From: GCA-2731375 sp964344935
Lineage (GTDB): Bacteria; Pseudomonadota; Alphaproteobacteria; GCA-2731375
Assembly: GCA_964344935.1 (NCBI GenBank)
Contig: CAYFPL010000014.1
Span: 1-64,000 of the forward strand
Direction of reading: 5' to 3'
Length of the DNA: 64,000 bases
Within the stretch, counting starts at the first letter, position 1; every line of letters begins with the position of its first letter. Below the pieces are notes generated by a model. That model was not told where the DNA came from. It was given only the letters and a program-made list of their open reading frames with translations, and did no database searches. Positions 9,913 through 20,169 of this stretch are shown here, piece by piece. The translations under genes and the position numbers were made by a program.

Positions 9913-10020
9913 ACACATCCAATTGGCGTGGTCGCCGGGCAAGCTTTGGCTGTGCGCTCGATTGCACCACTCTTATTAGACGATATACTTATGTCAATTC
10001 TTGGGGGTAAATGGGGGCTC

Positions 10021-13000
10021 ATGAACTGCGAGACTTGCGGCACAGTCAATCCGGAAACAAGTAAGTTCTGTGCGGAATGTGGCAGTGCGCTCGGCGCTGC
10101 CCGCGAGGTTGCGAAACCCGATGGCGAACGCCGCCAGGCGACCGTGCTCTTCGCCGATATGGCCGGCTCCACGCCGTTGGCCGAACAACTGGGCGAGGAG
10201 GCTGTTTTCGCCCTCATGCGGAAGGTTATCGGTGGGCTCATTGAAGTTGTGGAAGCCCACGGGGGCGCCGTTCAAGAGGTCATGGGAGATGGCATCATGG
10301 CGCTGTTCGGTGCGCCGGTCGCCGTCGAAGGCGCCCCCTTCAATGCTGTACAAGCGGCGCTGGAAATCCATAAACGGGTGGCCAACGACAGCGTTGCCAT
10401 AGAAGCGGAATATGGTGTGCGTCCAAACCTCCGGGTAGGTCTGCATGCCGGGCCTGTCGTGGTCGGCGAGATGGGCTTTGGCGCCAACGCGAGCGTCACG
10501 GCACTTGGCGACACCGTGAACATGGCAGCACGATTGGAAGAAGCAGCGGAGCCCGGCACCACGTTATTGAGCCAGGAAATGTACAGTCTTGTGGCAGGAT
10601 TTGTGGAAGTAAGTGACCTCGGCGCGATAACACTAAAAGGCAAAAGTACTGCGCAGAGAGTTTACAGACTCGATGGCGTTCGGGAGGGTCTCAGCCGGTT
10701 CGAAGCCTCGGTTCAACGCGGTTTGACGCCTATGTCCGGCCGCGGCCAAGAGCTGGCCGAATTAAGCAAATTCTGGCAGGCCACCGAGAACAAAGGCATT
10801 CGCATCGTTGATATTGTCGGTGAAACCGGGGTCGGCAAATCACGGCTGATGTATGAATTTCGTCAAGAGCTTGAGGCAAAGGACGTCTTTGTTTTGCAAG
10901 GCCAATGCGCGGCGGACGGTCGAAGCCGCCCATTCTTACCCTTCATCGAAGTCGTACGCAGTTCCTTTCGAATGGCTGAGAACGCCAGCCGGGAAGAAAT
11001 TCTGCAAAAGCTGAACCGCGGCATCAGTTTTCTTGGGCTCGATGCAGAGGCTTTGACCCCTTATTTACTGAACCTGCTGGGCGTCGAGCTAAAGGATACG
11101 AGAATCAGCGAACTCGCACCTGAAGTACTCGGCTCGCGAACACGGAACGCAATTTTGCAGTTGCTCGCGGCAAGATGCCAGATCACGCCCACGGTACTGT
11201 TTCTTGATGACCTACAAGCCATCGACAAAGGCTCGGCGGCATTGGTCTTGGCTGCCTTGGAAGAGCAGTCAATAGATGGGTTGTTCCTGGTCTGCAGCTA
11301 CCGCGCGGAATACACGCCGCCATGGTCCGCGAACCCAGCTGTCGAACGGATCGAACTGCAACCTTTGGCTGGCGAGGATTTGGACGACCTGATCATAGCC
11401 CGGTTTGGTAGCGAGGACATCGATGATGCGCTGATCAGGTTGATCACCGACAAGACCGACGGCAATCCGTTTTTTGTCGAAGAGGTCATCGGATATCTGG
11501 AAAGCAATGGACGTCTGATAACAGAAGCCGGGCTGACCAAACTCGCAGACGGCACCGAAGCCGGCGGACTACCGGTCGGTCTTGAAAACCTGTTGATGGA
11601 TCAGGTCGACCATTTGGCGGATCAGGAACGTGAGCTGCTGCAAGTCGCAGCCGTTGCGGGGCGCAAGTTCTCACCGTCATTGATCATCCGTGCGGCGGAT
11701 TTGGACGAAACCGATACGCAGCCCATCGATACGCTGACCAGGGCAGGGCTGATCATCCCAGATGCGGGCGGTGAATACAGTTTCAAGAACGCGATGTTGC
11801 AAGAGGCTGTATATTCGGGCCTTCTGCATGCGCGCCGGGCCGAGCTTCATGGCCGTATCGCCATGGAAATCGAACGGACCCACGCCAACCAACTCCAGGA
11901 AGTTGCCGACATTTTGGCCCACCATTGGAGCCGAACCGATGAAAGCCTTAAGGCGGTGGAGGCGTTGGTCGCCGCCGGACGTCAAAGTTTGCGTGTCTAT
12001 GACTTGGACGCGGCCCAGGCTCGGCTGGTAGATGCAATCGAAACCGCCGATGCGAATCCCGGCACGGTGAGTGAAGTTCTTGTCGCAGACATGGTTCTCG
12101 ATCTCGCCCGCGTCTACTATTTTCAGTGCGAATTCAAGAATGTCATCGCCTTGTCCAAAAGCCATATGTCGCGCGTTGAGGCCCTCGATGACCCGCGGCG
12201 CCTCGCCCGTTTTCTCTTCGAAGGCGGCTACGCAAGTATTTTCGGTGGCGAGGTACAGTCAGGGCTGCCGATGCTGAAGCGTACCATCGCCATAGGGGAA
12301 GAGCATGGCATCGACGAAGCCATCGGGTACGGCACCTTGGGATTGATCTGGTACGAATTCGCCTGGAGTGCCTACGACAAGGATGTGGACGATCGCGTAA
12401 GGGCCTATGGTGAACGCATCGTAGAAATCGGCGAACGGCTAAACGATGTCTGGTTGACATCCAAAGGATTGCTGGCGATGCGCCAGTTCTTCTCCATCAA
12501 ATACAGCCTTTCGCACGCCGAACCGTATGACAGGCGCATGATCGAACTCAGCGATCGAACCGGTGACGCCAGGCCCCGGGGCATGATCATGTGGGGGCGA
12601 AGCTACAATTACGCATTTGCCGACGAACTTTCCGCCGCTCTCGACGATGGGAACGAATGCCTGCGCATTTGCCTCAGTCCCGTTGATCGCGTCCAGGCGA
12701 CCGCGGCAATGGGCATTGCCTATGTTTTGCGCGGACAAGTCGAAAAGGCGAAACCATTACTGCAGGAAGCGCGGCAAATCATGGAAAATGGTCCATTCCG
12801 CCTTGCCAGTTTTTTTGTCGACCCGGCTTTCGGCCTGGCCATGGTCCTTGATGGTCGGATTGCCGAAGGCGTGAAGCATATGGAAACAAGCGCAAATGAG
12901 GCAGCCGCTAGGGGTAGCGTTTTGTCCCGACCCTTTACCGAATTTTTCCTCGGCGAAGTTTTTCGCAACATGGCGACAAGCGGCGAGACGCCGCCATGGC

Positions 13001-13278
13001 CGGTTCTTCGCGCCAATCTGGTCTTCTTGTTGCGCACGGTACCATTCGCAAAACGGCTTGCGAGCCGGCATCTGGAATCCGCATTGGCGAGTTTCCGCGG
13101 CATAGAAATGCCGGCGATGACTGTTTTGACATTATTCAGCCTTGGGGAACTGCAACGCCATCTAAAAAACATCAACGCCTCGCGTGAGTATTTCGAGGAG
13201 GGCCGGACGTTGGCACAATCACTTAAGAATTTCGAGCTCGTCACGAAATTCGAGGACAGCTTGGCTCTACTTGATTAG
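10021..13278 (+). CDS. Class III adenylate/guanylate cyclase with AAA ATPase and TPR domains
   Basis: The protein begins with a small zinc ribbon (C3, C6, C17, C20). The class III cyclase domain (about 37-220) has metal-binding D46 (FADMAGS) and D90 (MGDG) and transition-state N167/R171 (GDTVNMAARLE). An AAA-type ATPase follows, with Walker A GETGVGKS (267-274) and Walker B LFLDDLQ near residue 400. The last ~500 residues are helical TPR-like repeats. Zinc ribbon-cyclase-AAA-TPR proteins of about 1,050-1,150 residues are a known alpha- and actinobacterial signalling family; the stimulus is usually unknown. The start at 10021 puts the first Cys pair at the N-terminus and follows GGGGG; upstream in-frame starts (9928, 9991) add unconserved sequence. 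All catalytic residues are present, so cNMP synthesis is likely. Confidence 0.9.
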   Translation: MNCETCGTVNPETSKFCAECGSALGAAREVAKPDGERRQATVLFADMAGSTPLAEQLGEEAVFALMRKVIGGLIEVVEAHGGAVQEVMGDGIMALFGAPVAVEGAPFNAVQAALEIHKRVANDSVAIEAEYGVRPNLRVGLHAGPVVVGEMGFGANASVTALGDTVNMAARLEEAAEPGTTLLSQEMYSLVAGFVEVSDLGAITLKGKSTAQRVYRLDGVREGLSRFEASVQRGLTPMSGRGQELAELSKFWQATENKGIRIVDIVGETGVGKSRLMYEFRQELEAKDVFVLQGQCAADGRSRPFLPFIEVVRSSFRMAENASREEILQKLNRGISFLGLDAEALTPYLLNLLGVELKDTRISELAPEVLGSRTRNAILQLLAARCQITPTVLFLDDLQAIDKGSAALVLAALEEQSIDGLFLVCSYRAEYTPPWSANPAVERIELQPLAGEDLDDLIIARFGSEDIDDALIRLITDKTDGNPFFVEEVIGYLESNGRLITEAGLTKLADGTEAGGLPVGLENLLMDQVDHLADQERELLQVAAVAGRKFSPSLIIRAADLDETDTQPIDTLTRAGLIIPDAGGEYSFKNAMLQEAVYSGLLHARRAELHGRIAMEIERTHANQLQEVADILAHHWSRTDESLKAVEALVAAGRQSLRVYDLDAAQARLVDAIETADANPGTVSEVLVADMVLDLARVYYFQCEFKNVIALSKSHMSRVEALDDPRRLARFLFEGGYASIFGGEVQSGLPMLKRTIAIGEEHGIDEAIGYGTLGLIWYEFAWSAYDKDVDDRVRAYGERIVEIGERLNDVWLTSKGLLAMRQFFSIKYSLSHAEPYDRRMIELSDRTGDARPRGMIMWGRSYNYAFADELSAALDDGNECLRICLSPVDRVQATAAMGIAYVLRGQVEKAKPLLQEARQIMENGPFRLASFFVDPAFGLAMVLDGRIAEGVKHMETSANEAAARGSVLSRPFTEFFLGEVFRNMATSGETPPWPVLRANLVFLLRTVPFAKRLASRHLESALASFRGIEMPAMTVLTLFSLGELQRHLKNINASREYFEEGRTLAQSLKNFELVTKFEDSLALLD

Positions 13279-13350
13279 ACAAATCATCACCGAACGCCGG
13301 CGATGCACAGATAGGCCGACCCAATCTTCCTCAAGGCTCAAGAAAAGAAC

Positions 13351-13379
13351 GGGCCCTCCACCGCGGCGGTAAAGGGCCC
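13351..13379 (-). terminator. Rho-independent terminator of the thiolase gene
   Basis: GGGCCC at 13351-13356 pairs with GGGCCC at 13374-13379, and the stem continues to the loop near 13364-13366. Read on the minus strand, two positions that mismatch on + become G-U wobbles, and the hairpin is followed by TTCTTTTCTT. This assigns it to the minus-strand thiolase, although it could also slow transcripts from the facing cyclase gene. Confidence 0.75.
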
Positions 13380-13398
13380 ATTCACAATTCAAATGGAT

Positions 13399-14586
13399 CT
13401 ATTGCGGCAGTTCGAATAGGCCGGCCGCGCCCATGCCGGTGCCGACGCACATGGTCACCACAACGTACTTGGCGCCCCGGCGCTTGCCTTCAATCAGGGC
13501 GTGGCCCGTAAGACGGGAGCCGGTCATGCCAAAGGGATGGCCCACGGCGATGGAACCGCCATTGACGTTAAGCTTGTCGTTGTCGATGCCCAGCTTGTCG
13601 CGGCAATAAAGCACCTGCACCGCGAACGCCTCGTTCAGTTCCCACAGATCAATATCGTCAACGCTCAGGCCGTGGCGTTCCAAAAGCTTGGGCACGGCAA
13701 ATACGGGGCCGATGCCCATCTCGTCCGGTTCGCAGCCGTGCACGGCCATGCCGCGATAGATGCCCATGACCTCCGCCCCGCGCTTGGCTGCTTCTGCGTC
13801 GCTCATCAGGACGCAGACCGAGGCGCCATCGGAAAGCTGGCTGGCGTTGCCAGCGGTGATGTGGCCATCGTCGCGGGTCACCGGCTTCAGGCCCTGCAGG
13901 CCCTCCAGCGTGGTATCGGCACGGATGCCCTCGTCATGCTCCAGCAAGGTGTCCACGTGAGTGACTTCGCCCGTCTCCTTGTTGGTGACGGCCTTGATGG
14001 ACGGCATGGGTACGATTTCGTCGTCGAAGCGACCGGCCTGTTGTGCCGCGGCGGTGCGCAACTGGCTTTGCAGGCCGTATTCGTCCTGTACATCGCGGGA
14101 AATATCATAACGGTCGGCCACGGTCTGGGCTGTTTTCAACATGGGGTCGTAGATCGAGGGCAGATTGCTGTCCAGCCAATCGTTGACCCGGCGATAAGTG
14201 TTGGCGTGCTCGTTCTGTACCAACGAGACGCTTTCCAAACCGCCGGCAACGGCAATGGGTACGCCGTCGGCGATAATGTTACGTGCCGCGATGGCGATGG
14301 CATTCAGACCCGAAGAACAAGCCCGGTTCACGGTCAAGCCGGAGACACTGACCGGCATACCGGCGCGCATGGCCGAAGCCCGCGCCACGTTGCCGCCCGC
14401 GCAACCTTCGGTGCGGGCGGCGCCCAGGATTACGTCTTCAACCTCGCCGGGCTCCACGCCGGCCCGTTCCACGGCATTCTTGATCACATGGCCGCCCATA
14501 TCGACGATATGAGTGTCGTTGAAGGCACCTCGAAAGGCCTTGCCGATGGGCGTGCGGGCGGTGGAGACGATGACGGCTTCAGTCAT
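13399..14586 (-). CDS. Acetyl-CoA acetyltransferase (thiolase family)
   Basis: This 395-residue protein has thiolase-family length and all its key motifs: acyl-accepting C90 in NRACSSGLNA, GHPFGMTGS near residue 350 supplying the catalytic His, and a C-terminal C-x-G (MCVGTGMGAAG) with the second Cys. It would catalyse reversible thiolytic cleavage of 3-ketoacyl-CoA or condensation of acetyl-CoA in the cytoplasm. The sequence alone does not separate a degradative FadA-like role from biosynthetic PhaA-like use; the TEGCAGGN and PIGKAFRG segments resemble FadI/FadA-like catabolic enzymes. It is divergent from hyuB and has its own terminator, so it is probably a single-gene unit. Confidence 0.9.
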   Translation of the reverse strand: MTEAVIVSTARTPIGKAFRGAFNDTHIVDMGGHVIKNAVERAGVEPGEVEDVILGAARTEGCAGGNVARASAMRAGMPVSVSGLTVNRACSSGLNAIAIAARNIIADGVPIAVAGGLESVSLVQNEHANTYRRVNDWLDSNLPSIYDPMLKTAQTVADRYDISRDVQDEYGLQSQLRTAAAQQAGRFDDEIVPMPSIKAVTNKETGEVTHVDTLLEHDEGIRADTTLEGLQGLKPVTRDDGHITAGNASQLSDGASVCVLMSDAEAAKRGAEVMGIYRGMAVHGCEPDEMGIGPVFAVPKLLERHGLSVDDIDLWELNEAFAVQVLYCRDKLGIDNDKLNVNGGSIAVGHPFGMTGSRLTGHALIEGKRRGAKYVVVTMCVGTGMGAAGLFELPQ

Positions 14587-14702
14587 GACGTTGCTTCCTT
14601 GTCTGGATTGTTTGCGTTTTCTGGCCTCGACTATAGCGGCGTTGTCCCCCTCTGGCCAACGCCATAAACTGACAAGCCAAAACAGCGCAAGGAAACCCGT
14701 CC

Positions 14703-16367
14703 GTGAGCGAAGTCGACCCCATTACCGCGTCCGTCATCCAACACCGTCTCGTCGCCATTGCCGAGGAAATGGGGGAGGCCATGCTGCGCACGTCCTATTC
14801 CCAGATCCTCAATTCCAGCCGGGATTTTTCCACTGCCATTTGCGGTGACGGTGGCCGTTTGGTGGCCCAGGCGGAACATATCCCCGTGCATGTGGGCGCC
14901 CTGCCCTGGGCCGTTCGGGCTGTGGTCGAATTTTTCGAGGACGACGTTCATCCCGGCGATGTCTTCCTGCTGAACGACCCCTATCACGGCGGCAGCCACC
15001 TGCCCGATCTGACCGCATTCGTGCCTGTATTTGCCGATGGCACGTTGGTGTTCTGGACCGTGAACCGAGCACATCATTCCGATATCGGCGGTGCCACCTA
15101 TGGCGCCTACAATGCCGCCGCCACGGAAATCTGGCAGGAAGGATTGCGAGTGCCGCCTTTACGTCTGTACGCGGGCGGCGAATTGCGCCGGGATCTGATG
15201 CAGATGCTGTCAGTCAACGTACGCCACCCGCGGGATTTCCAGGGCGATCTGGCGGCCCAGATCGGATCGGTCCATTTGGGCGAACGGCGCCTGCAAACCC
15301 TGATGGCGGAGTTTGGCGCCGCAACCGTATTAGCTGCGGTGGAAGTCATCCTGAATTCGGCGGAAGATCAGGCCCGCGCCGTGGTCGCCACCTGGGCCGA
15401 CGGGGTTTATGAGGGCGAAGCCCTGCTGGACGATGATGGCCGCGGCAATCAGGATATCGCCATCCGCGCCAAGGTCACAGTCAAAGGTAGCGACCTGGAA
15501 ATCGACCTCAGCGCCACTGACGATCAAGTCACATCCTTTATCAATTCCTCTCACGCCAACATGCAGTCCGCCGTGGCCATGGCCTTGGCTTTCTTGTTCG
15601 ATCCGGAGACACCGAAGAATGACGGCTCCCTACGCCCTGTCAAAGTCGTCGCACGAGAGGGCAGCCTGGCCTGGGCCAGCCCAGGCGCACCGGTGACACT
15701 GTCGACGTCCCACTGCGCCCAAGAGATCATCGAAGCAATCGTCCGGGCCCTGGCGCCGGCCTGCCCGGACAGAGCAATGGCAGGCTGGGGACGGCGCTTT
15801 CGCATCGCCATCAAGGGCGACGATCCAAGGAGTGGCAAACCGTTCATCTGGCATATGTTCCACGCCCGGCCAGGCGCCGGCGCCTCGCCGGGGGGAGACG
15901 GCTGGCACGGCTCGGGCGAATGGCACTCCACCGGCGGGCTCAAGTTTGGATCTGTGGAAATCGCCGAGTCCCGCTTCCCTTTGTTCTTTCAACGACATGA
16001 ATATCGCCCCAATTCAGGCGGCGATGGCCAATACACCGGCGGCTGCGGCGTCGATCTAGAATTGCGGGTGGACACGGAATCCGACTGCCGGGCCAATACG
16101 GCCGGTGACGGCGCCCGTCATGGCGCCTGTGGCTTGCTGGGCGGAGCCGATGGTGCACCTCATCTCTATGTCATGCGGGTGCCTGGCCAAAACGCACGGG
16201 TTTTGCCCACCAAAGAGGAAGGTATTCACGTCCCCCCAGGTACCATCTTCGAAGTACATTCGGCGGGTGGTGGCGGTTGGGGACCGCCGGAACAACGCGC
16301 GGCCGCGACCCGCGATGCGGATCGCACCAATGGTTACGTAAGCGATACATCCGGCGGGAACGACTGA
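14703..16367 (+). CDS. hyuB: Hydantoinase B/oxoprolinase-family subunit B
   Basis: The 554-residue product matches the HyuB family: an N-terminal DPITASVIQHRL segment, the NDPYHGGSHLPD motif near residue 97, HHSDIGG near 120, and a Gly-rich C-terminus (SAGGGGWG) as in N-methylhydantoinase and acetophenone carboxylase subunits. With HyuA it would form an ATP-dependent cyclic-amide hydrolase or carboxylase. The GTG start is preceded by AAGGAAA. It lies one base upstream of hyuA, so the two are co-transcribed; B-before-A is less common than A-before-B. The substrate (hydantoin, oxoproline, ketone) cannot be read from the sequence. Confidence 0.88.
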   Translation: MSEVDPITASVIQHRLVAIAEEMGEAMLRTSYSQILNSSRDFSTAICGDGGRLVAQAEHIPVHVGALPWAVRAVVEFFEDDVHPGDVFLLNDPYHGGSHLPDLTAFVPVFADGTLVFWTVNRAHHSDIGGATYGAYNAAATEIWQEGLRVPPLRLYAGGELRRDLMQMLSVNVRHPRDFQGDLAAQIGSVHLGERRLQTLMAEFGAATVLAAVEVILNSAEDQARAVVATWADGVYEGEALLDDDGRGNQDIAIRAKVTVKGSDLEIDLSATDDQVTSFINSSHANMQSAVAMALAFLFDPETPKNDGSLRPVKVVAREGSLAWASPGAPVTLSTSHCAQEIIEAIVRALAPACPDRAMAGWGRRFRIAIKGDDPRSGKPFIWHMFHARPGAGASPGGDGWHGSGEWHSTGGLKFGSVEIAESRFPLFFQRHEYRPNSGGDGQYTGGCGVDLELRVDTESDCRANTAGDGARHGACGLLGGADGAPHLYVMRVPGQNARVLPTKEEGIHVPPGTIFEVHSAGGGGWGPPEQRAAATRDADRTNGYVSDTSGGND

Positions 16368-16368
16368 C

Positions 16369-18414
16369 ATGACCTATCGCATCGGCATCGACGTGGGCGG
16401 CACGTTCACTGACCTAGTTGCCATCGACGACGGCGGCGTCGTTACGTTGGGCAAAGTGCCCTCCACACCGGCGGATCAATCCATTGGCGTGATGAATGGT
16501 TTGGCTCAAGTCGCTAGAACCCTTGATCTGGAAACCAAGGCACTTCTGGCCGCCACCGAACGCATCGTCCACGGTACTACGGTCGCGACCAATGCGCTTC
16601 TGGAGCGCAAGGGTGCCAAGGTCGGCCTGCTGACGACGGAAGGACACCGGGATGTCCTGGAGATGCGCGAGGGCCTGAAGCCCGAACGCTATGACTTGCG
16701 ATTGCCCCGGCCCGAAGCTCTGATACCGCGGCATCTGTGTCTGGGCGTCAAGGAACGGATCAGGGCGGATGGCGAGATCGAAATTCCTCTCGACCAGTCT
16801 TCATTGGAGCAGGCCATCGGCGAATTGAAGGCCATGGCGGTGACCTCCGTCGCAGTCTGTTTTCTGCACGCCTATCGGGACGCCAGCCACGAACAGGCCG
16901 CCCGTGCTGCCCTGGCGGCGGCCTTGCCGGATGTGCATGTCTGTCTTTCCTCCGAAGTGCTGCCACAAATCAAGGAATACGAACGTGTCTCAACGACCGT
17001 CGTAAATGCCTATGTAGCGCCCATCCTGTCGCACTATCTTTCCCGTCTGGAGACATCCTTGGAAGACGCCGGGTATGCCGGCCCGGTCCTGATCATGCTA
17101 TCCCATGGCGGCATCGCCCCTATTGGCGAGGCGATCCGCATGGCCGCAGGCACGGTACTGTCAGGGCCGGCAGGGGGCGTATCAGGCGCGCGGCACGCAG
17201 CCTCGATTGCCGGGATCGACGATCTCATACCGTTCGACATGGGCGGCACCTCGTCGGATATCTCTCTCATCGTTGACGGTCAGGCGGCCCTGGCCAACGA
17301 CCGGCGCATCGCCAACGAGCGGATCGCCCTGCCCAGCCTGGATATCGTCACCCTAGGCGCCGGCGGCGGTTCCATCGCCCGCGCCGCCACAGGCGGTCTT
17401 TTGCGCGTGGGCCCAGAAAGCGCCGGCGCGGTGCCGGGGCCGGCCTGCTATGGCAATGGCGGTGTGCAGGCGACGGTGACCGACGCCTCGCTGGTGCTGG
17501 GCTATCTGGATCCGGAAAATTTCCTTGGCGGACGCGCCCGCCTCGATCAGGAAGCGGCCAGGCTGGCCCTGGACAATTTGGGTAAGGAACTGGGGATCGA
17601 CGGGGTTGCCGCGGCCGAAGGCGTCCATCGGGTGATCAATACCCAAATGGCCGAAGGCGTGCGCCTGGCCACCGTGCGCCGCGGCGTCGACCCCCGCCGC
17701 TTCGCCTTACTGGCTTTCGGCGGCGCAGCCGGCCTTCACGCGACGGATCTGGCACGGCAATTGGATCTGGGCCGGGTTCTGGTGCCCCGTATCGCATCCG
17801 TCCTCTCCGCCTGGGGCATGCTGGCGACGGAACTGCGCCTAGAAGTCACCCGCACCCACATTGGCGACACCGGAAACCTGGACGTGGCTGCCATCAGCCA
17901 GCTCTATGAGGAAATGGAAGCGGATGGCCGCGCCCGTCTGGCGGCATGGTTCGACGGTGAGATCCACACTGCCCGCTCCGCCGATATGCGTTATGGGGAA
18001 CAAATCTTTGAGATCGACGTGCCGCTGGATCACGTGGATTTCGCGGCATCTGACCTCCTAGCGCAGATCAAGGCTGCCTTTGAACGGCGGCACGAGGCCC
18101 TCTACACCTACTGCCTGGAAGATCAGGACCCGGTACTGATCAACGCGCGTATCGCAACGATCGGCGCGCTGCCCGCCTTGCCCGAGGAGCCGATGACAGC
18201 GACCGGTCCCGATATCGCAGCGACCGGCCGGCGGCGTATCTATCTTGGCCAATGGTTGGACGCGCCGGTTTACGACTTTGAGCATTTGGCAGCCGGTCAA
18301 CAAATCGCGGGGCCGGCTCTCGTTGTCTCGGAGACCACCAATGTTCTCCTCCGCGAAGGCGATCACGCCACGACGACTGATCAAGGCTGGCTGGACATCC
18401 AGATCACCGATTAA
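16369..18414 (+). CDS. hyuA: Hydantoinase A/oxoprolinase-family subunit A
   Basis: The 681-residue protein has the ASKHA-type phosphate-binding start IGIDVGGTFTDLV, the HGTTVATNALLERKGA segment typical of HyuA, and FDMGGTSSDISL near residue 290 as the second nucleotide-binding loop. The family couples ATP hydrolysis to ring opening or carboxylation together with HyuB, encoded immediately upstream with one base between the genes. It is full length with no disruption. An FkbM-like methyltransferase gene follows 56 bp downstream and may belong to the same transcript. The exact substrate is unassigned. Confidence 0.9.
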   Translation: MTYRIGIDVGGTFTDLVAIDDGGVVTLGKVPSTPADQSIGVMNGLAQVARTLDLETKALLAATERIVHGTTVATNALLERKGAKVGLLTTEGHRDVLEMREGLKPERYDLRLPRPEALIPRHLCLGVKERIRADGEIEIPLDQSSLEQAIGELKAMAVTSVAVCFLHAYRDASHEQAARAALAAALPDVHVCLSSEVLPQIKEYERVSTTVVNAYVAPILSHYLSRLETSLEDAGYAGPVLIMLSHGGIAPIGEAIRMAAGTVLSGPAGGVSGARHAASIAGIDDLIPFDMGGTSSDISLIVDGQAALANDRRIANERIALPSLDIVTLGAGGGSIARAATGGLLRVGPESAGAVPGPACYGNGGVQATVTDASLVLGYLDPENFLGGRARLDQEAARLALDNLGKELGIDGVAAAEGVHRVINTQMAEGVRLATVRRGVDPRRFALLAFGGAAGLHATDLARQLDLGRVLVPRIASVLSAWGMLATELRLEVTRTHIGDTGNLDVAAISQLYEEMEADGRARLAAWFDGEIHTARSADMRYGEQIFEIDVPLDHVDFAASDLLAQIKAAFERRHEALYTYCLEDQDPVLINARIATIGALPALPEEPMTATGPDIAATGRRRIYLGQWLDAPVYDFEHLAAGQQIAGPALVVSETTNVLLREGDHATTTDQGWLDIQITD

Positions 18415-18470
18415 GTCCCCATTAACCATCACTGGAGATACTTCTTGGTGAAGCAAATGGGGAGGATTGA

Positions 18471-19451
18471 ATGAACGACCTTGGACCCTTGGTGGATGAA
18501 TTCGCCAATTTGGACCCCTGGTATGGTGAATGTAAGGCGGGTTGTTTTCCAAATTTTCTTGGTGTCATGACGGACTTGGCGTTCGTGGAACGTCATCATC
18601 CTTCCAATATGGCAAGGCCCGCCAACGACGGGACATTTACAACGAATGTGCCGAAGGTAATGGATGGTGAACCGTTCTTCGAGTTCGCCGCGATCCGGAA
18701 AGCGGTCGAGGCGGCACAGGACAAATTCGTCATGGTGGAATTGGGCGGCGGTTATGGGGCCCGCTCCGTCGATGCTCACAAGGTGCTTCAGGATCGAAAT
18801 CCCATGCCTTGCCAATTGGTTATTGTCGAGGCGGAACCGACGCATTTTCAATGGGCCCGTCAGCACTTGACGGCAAATGGCATCGACCCGAACGACCATT
18901 GGCTTATCAACGCGGCCGTATCCATCGACAGCCAGCCCCAATTGTTCATGCGCGGCTCCGGCGTCTTCTTCAACGGCATTGTTGATCCACATGACATTAA
19001 GAGCCTAGCCGAACAGATCACCGAACAAGGCGCCTCAGATCAAGTTTTGTACAACCTAATGTCCGCCGGCCGATGCGGCATGAGCATTCCGTATCGTAGT
19101 GCCGCCGGCGACGACGTGTTCGACTATGCATTCGTATCGGCCATGGCCTTGGGTGATATTCTAGCGCCCCTTCCCCACGTGGACCTGATGGACATCGACA
19201 TTCAAGGCGCCGAAGATACTGTCATCGAACCGGCGATGGATTTGTTGAACAAGCGGGTCAGGCGCCTTCACATTGGCACCCACCGCGCCGATATCCATAG
19301 TGGCCTTTGGGAGCTTTTCTTTGCCAACGAATGGGTCTGCGAGTTCGATTACCCACCCTTCAGTCGCAACAGCACCCCCTGGGGTGATTTCGAAACCTCA
19401 GACGGAATCCTGCACTTCCACAATATCAATCTATGTGAGGGGCGCCGCTAG
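18471..19451 (+). CDS. FkbM-like SAM-dependent methyltransferase
   Basis: The protein has 326 residues. A Rossmann-like core begins FVMVELGGGYGARS (about residues 85-98), an SAM-binding motif I, followed by an acidic strand end IVEAEP. The segment VDLMDIDIQGAED and the later LHIGTH are characteristic of FkbM-type methyltransferases, which methylate sugar or polyketide hydroxyls. A strong ribosome-binding site (GGGGAGGATTGA) precedes the ATG. It sits after hyuBA, with which a functional link is not obvious. The acceptor is unknown. Confidence 0.72.
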   Translation: MNDLGPLVDEFANLDPWYGECKAGCFPNFLGVMTDLAFVERHHPSNMARPANDGTFTTNVPKVMDGEPFFEFAAIRKAVEAAQDKFVMVELGGGYGARSVDAHKVLQDRNPMPCQLVIVEAEPTHFQWARQHLTANGIDPNDHWLINAAVSIDSQPQLFMRGSGVFFNGIVDPHDIKSLAEQITEQGASDQVLYNLMSAGRCGMSIPYRSAAGDDVFDYAFVSAMALGDILAPLPHVDLMDIDIQGAEDTVIEPAMDLLNKRVRRLHIGTHRADIHSGLWELFFANEWVCEFDYPPFSRNSTPWGDFETSDGILHFHNINLCEGRR

Positions 19452-19588
19452 CAGTCAAAGCGCCGCGGCGTCATCTTTCAGCTTCCGCGTGAACAGGCGA
19501 CATTAGGCCGCAGGTTCAGAATCGCCCAGCGTCCCTATATTGTAGGTCTCTAATTCGAGAAGCTATAATTTGGGCGGAGGGTGGACCC

Positions 19589-20122
19589 ATGATCAAAACC
19601 ATACTCGTTGCCTGCGACGGCTCCGATCACGCCAAGAAGGCGTTGACGCTCGCCAGCGATCTCGCCGCAAAATACCGTGCCAAGGTGGTTCTGGTCCACG
19701 TCTTGCTGGTGAATGCCCGTTCCGAGACTCTGAAATCCCTTGCTACCAGCCGAGGTTTGAAGAAGAAGCAGCGTGAACTTCTAGAATCCTATGAGGCGGA
19801 CTTTCTGATGGAGGCGGCGGCAGCGGGCGGTGCCGTCGGCTTCATTACGGCACCGCCACCTCGGGAACTGGTCGAAGCCGTTGGCGAACAGGTGCTGGCA
19901 CGTGCAGAAAAGGCCGCGGCCAAGGCAGGCGTAAAAAATATCGTCCCGATCATGGTGGAAGGCGATCCCGGCGACGTGATCTTGGAGATGGCTGCCAAGC
20001 ACAAGGCGGATATGATCGTCATGGGCAGCCGGGGTCTGAGCGATTTCAAGGGGTTGTTGCTTGGCAGCGTCTCTCATAAGGTGAACGCCCAAGCCCCATG
20101 CACATGTTTGACAGTGAAATAG
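19589..20122 (+). CDS. Universal stress protein, UspA family
   Basis: This single Usp domain of 177 residues starts KTILVACDGSDHAKKAL and ends with the ATP-binding signature GSRGLSDFKGLLLGSVSH, so it belongs to the nucleotide-binding Usp subgroup. The domain is longer than usual, with a helical insertion after strand 2 (about residues 45-85). The start follows GGGCGGAGGG. It lies between hyuBA-FkbM and an APC permease, and near a second Usp-like gene (23308-24111), forming part of a stress-protein cluster. Confidence 0.9.
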   Translation: MIKTILVACDGSDHAKKALTLASDLAAKYRAKVVLVHVLLVNARSETLKSLATSRGLKKKQRELLESYEADFLMEAAAAGGAVGFITAPPPRELVEAVGEQVLARAEKAAAKAGVKNIVPIMVEGDPGDVILEMAAKHKADMIVMGSRGLSDFKGLLLGSVSHKVNAQAPCTCLTVK

Positions 20123-20169
20123 GCTGAACTGCCCAACCTACCTGCCCGATCACCAAAAAAGGCGCACCG

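Noticed and set aside
9868..9913. Possible tRNA gene
   Set aside because: Only a T-loop-like stretch and acceptor-like ends are present; the T-stem does not pair and there is no anticodon arm.
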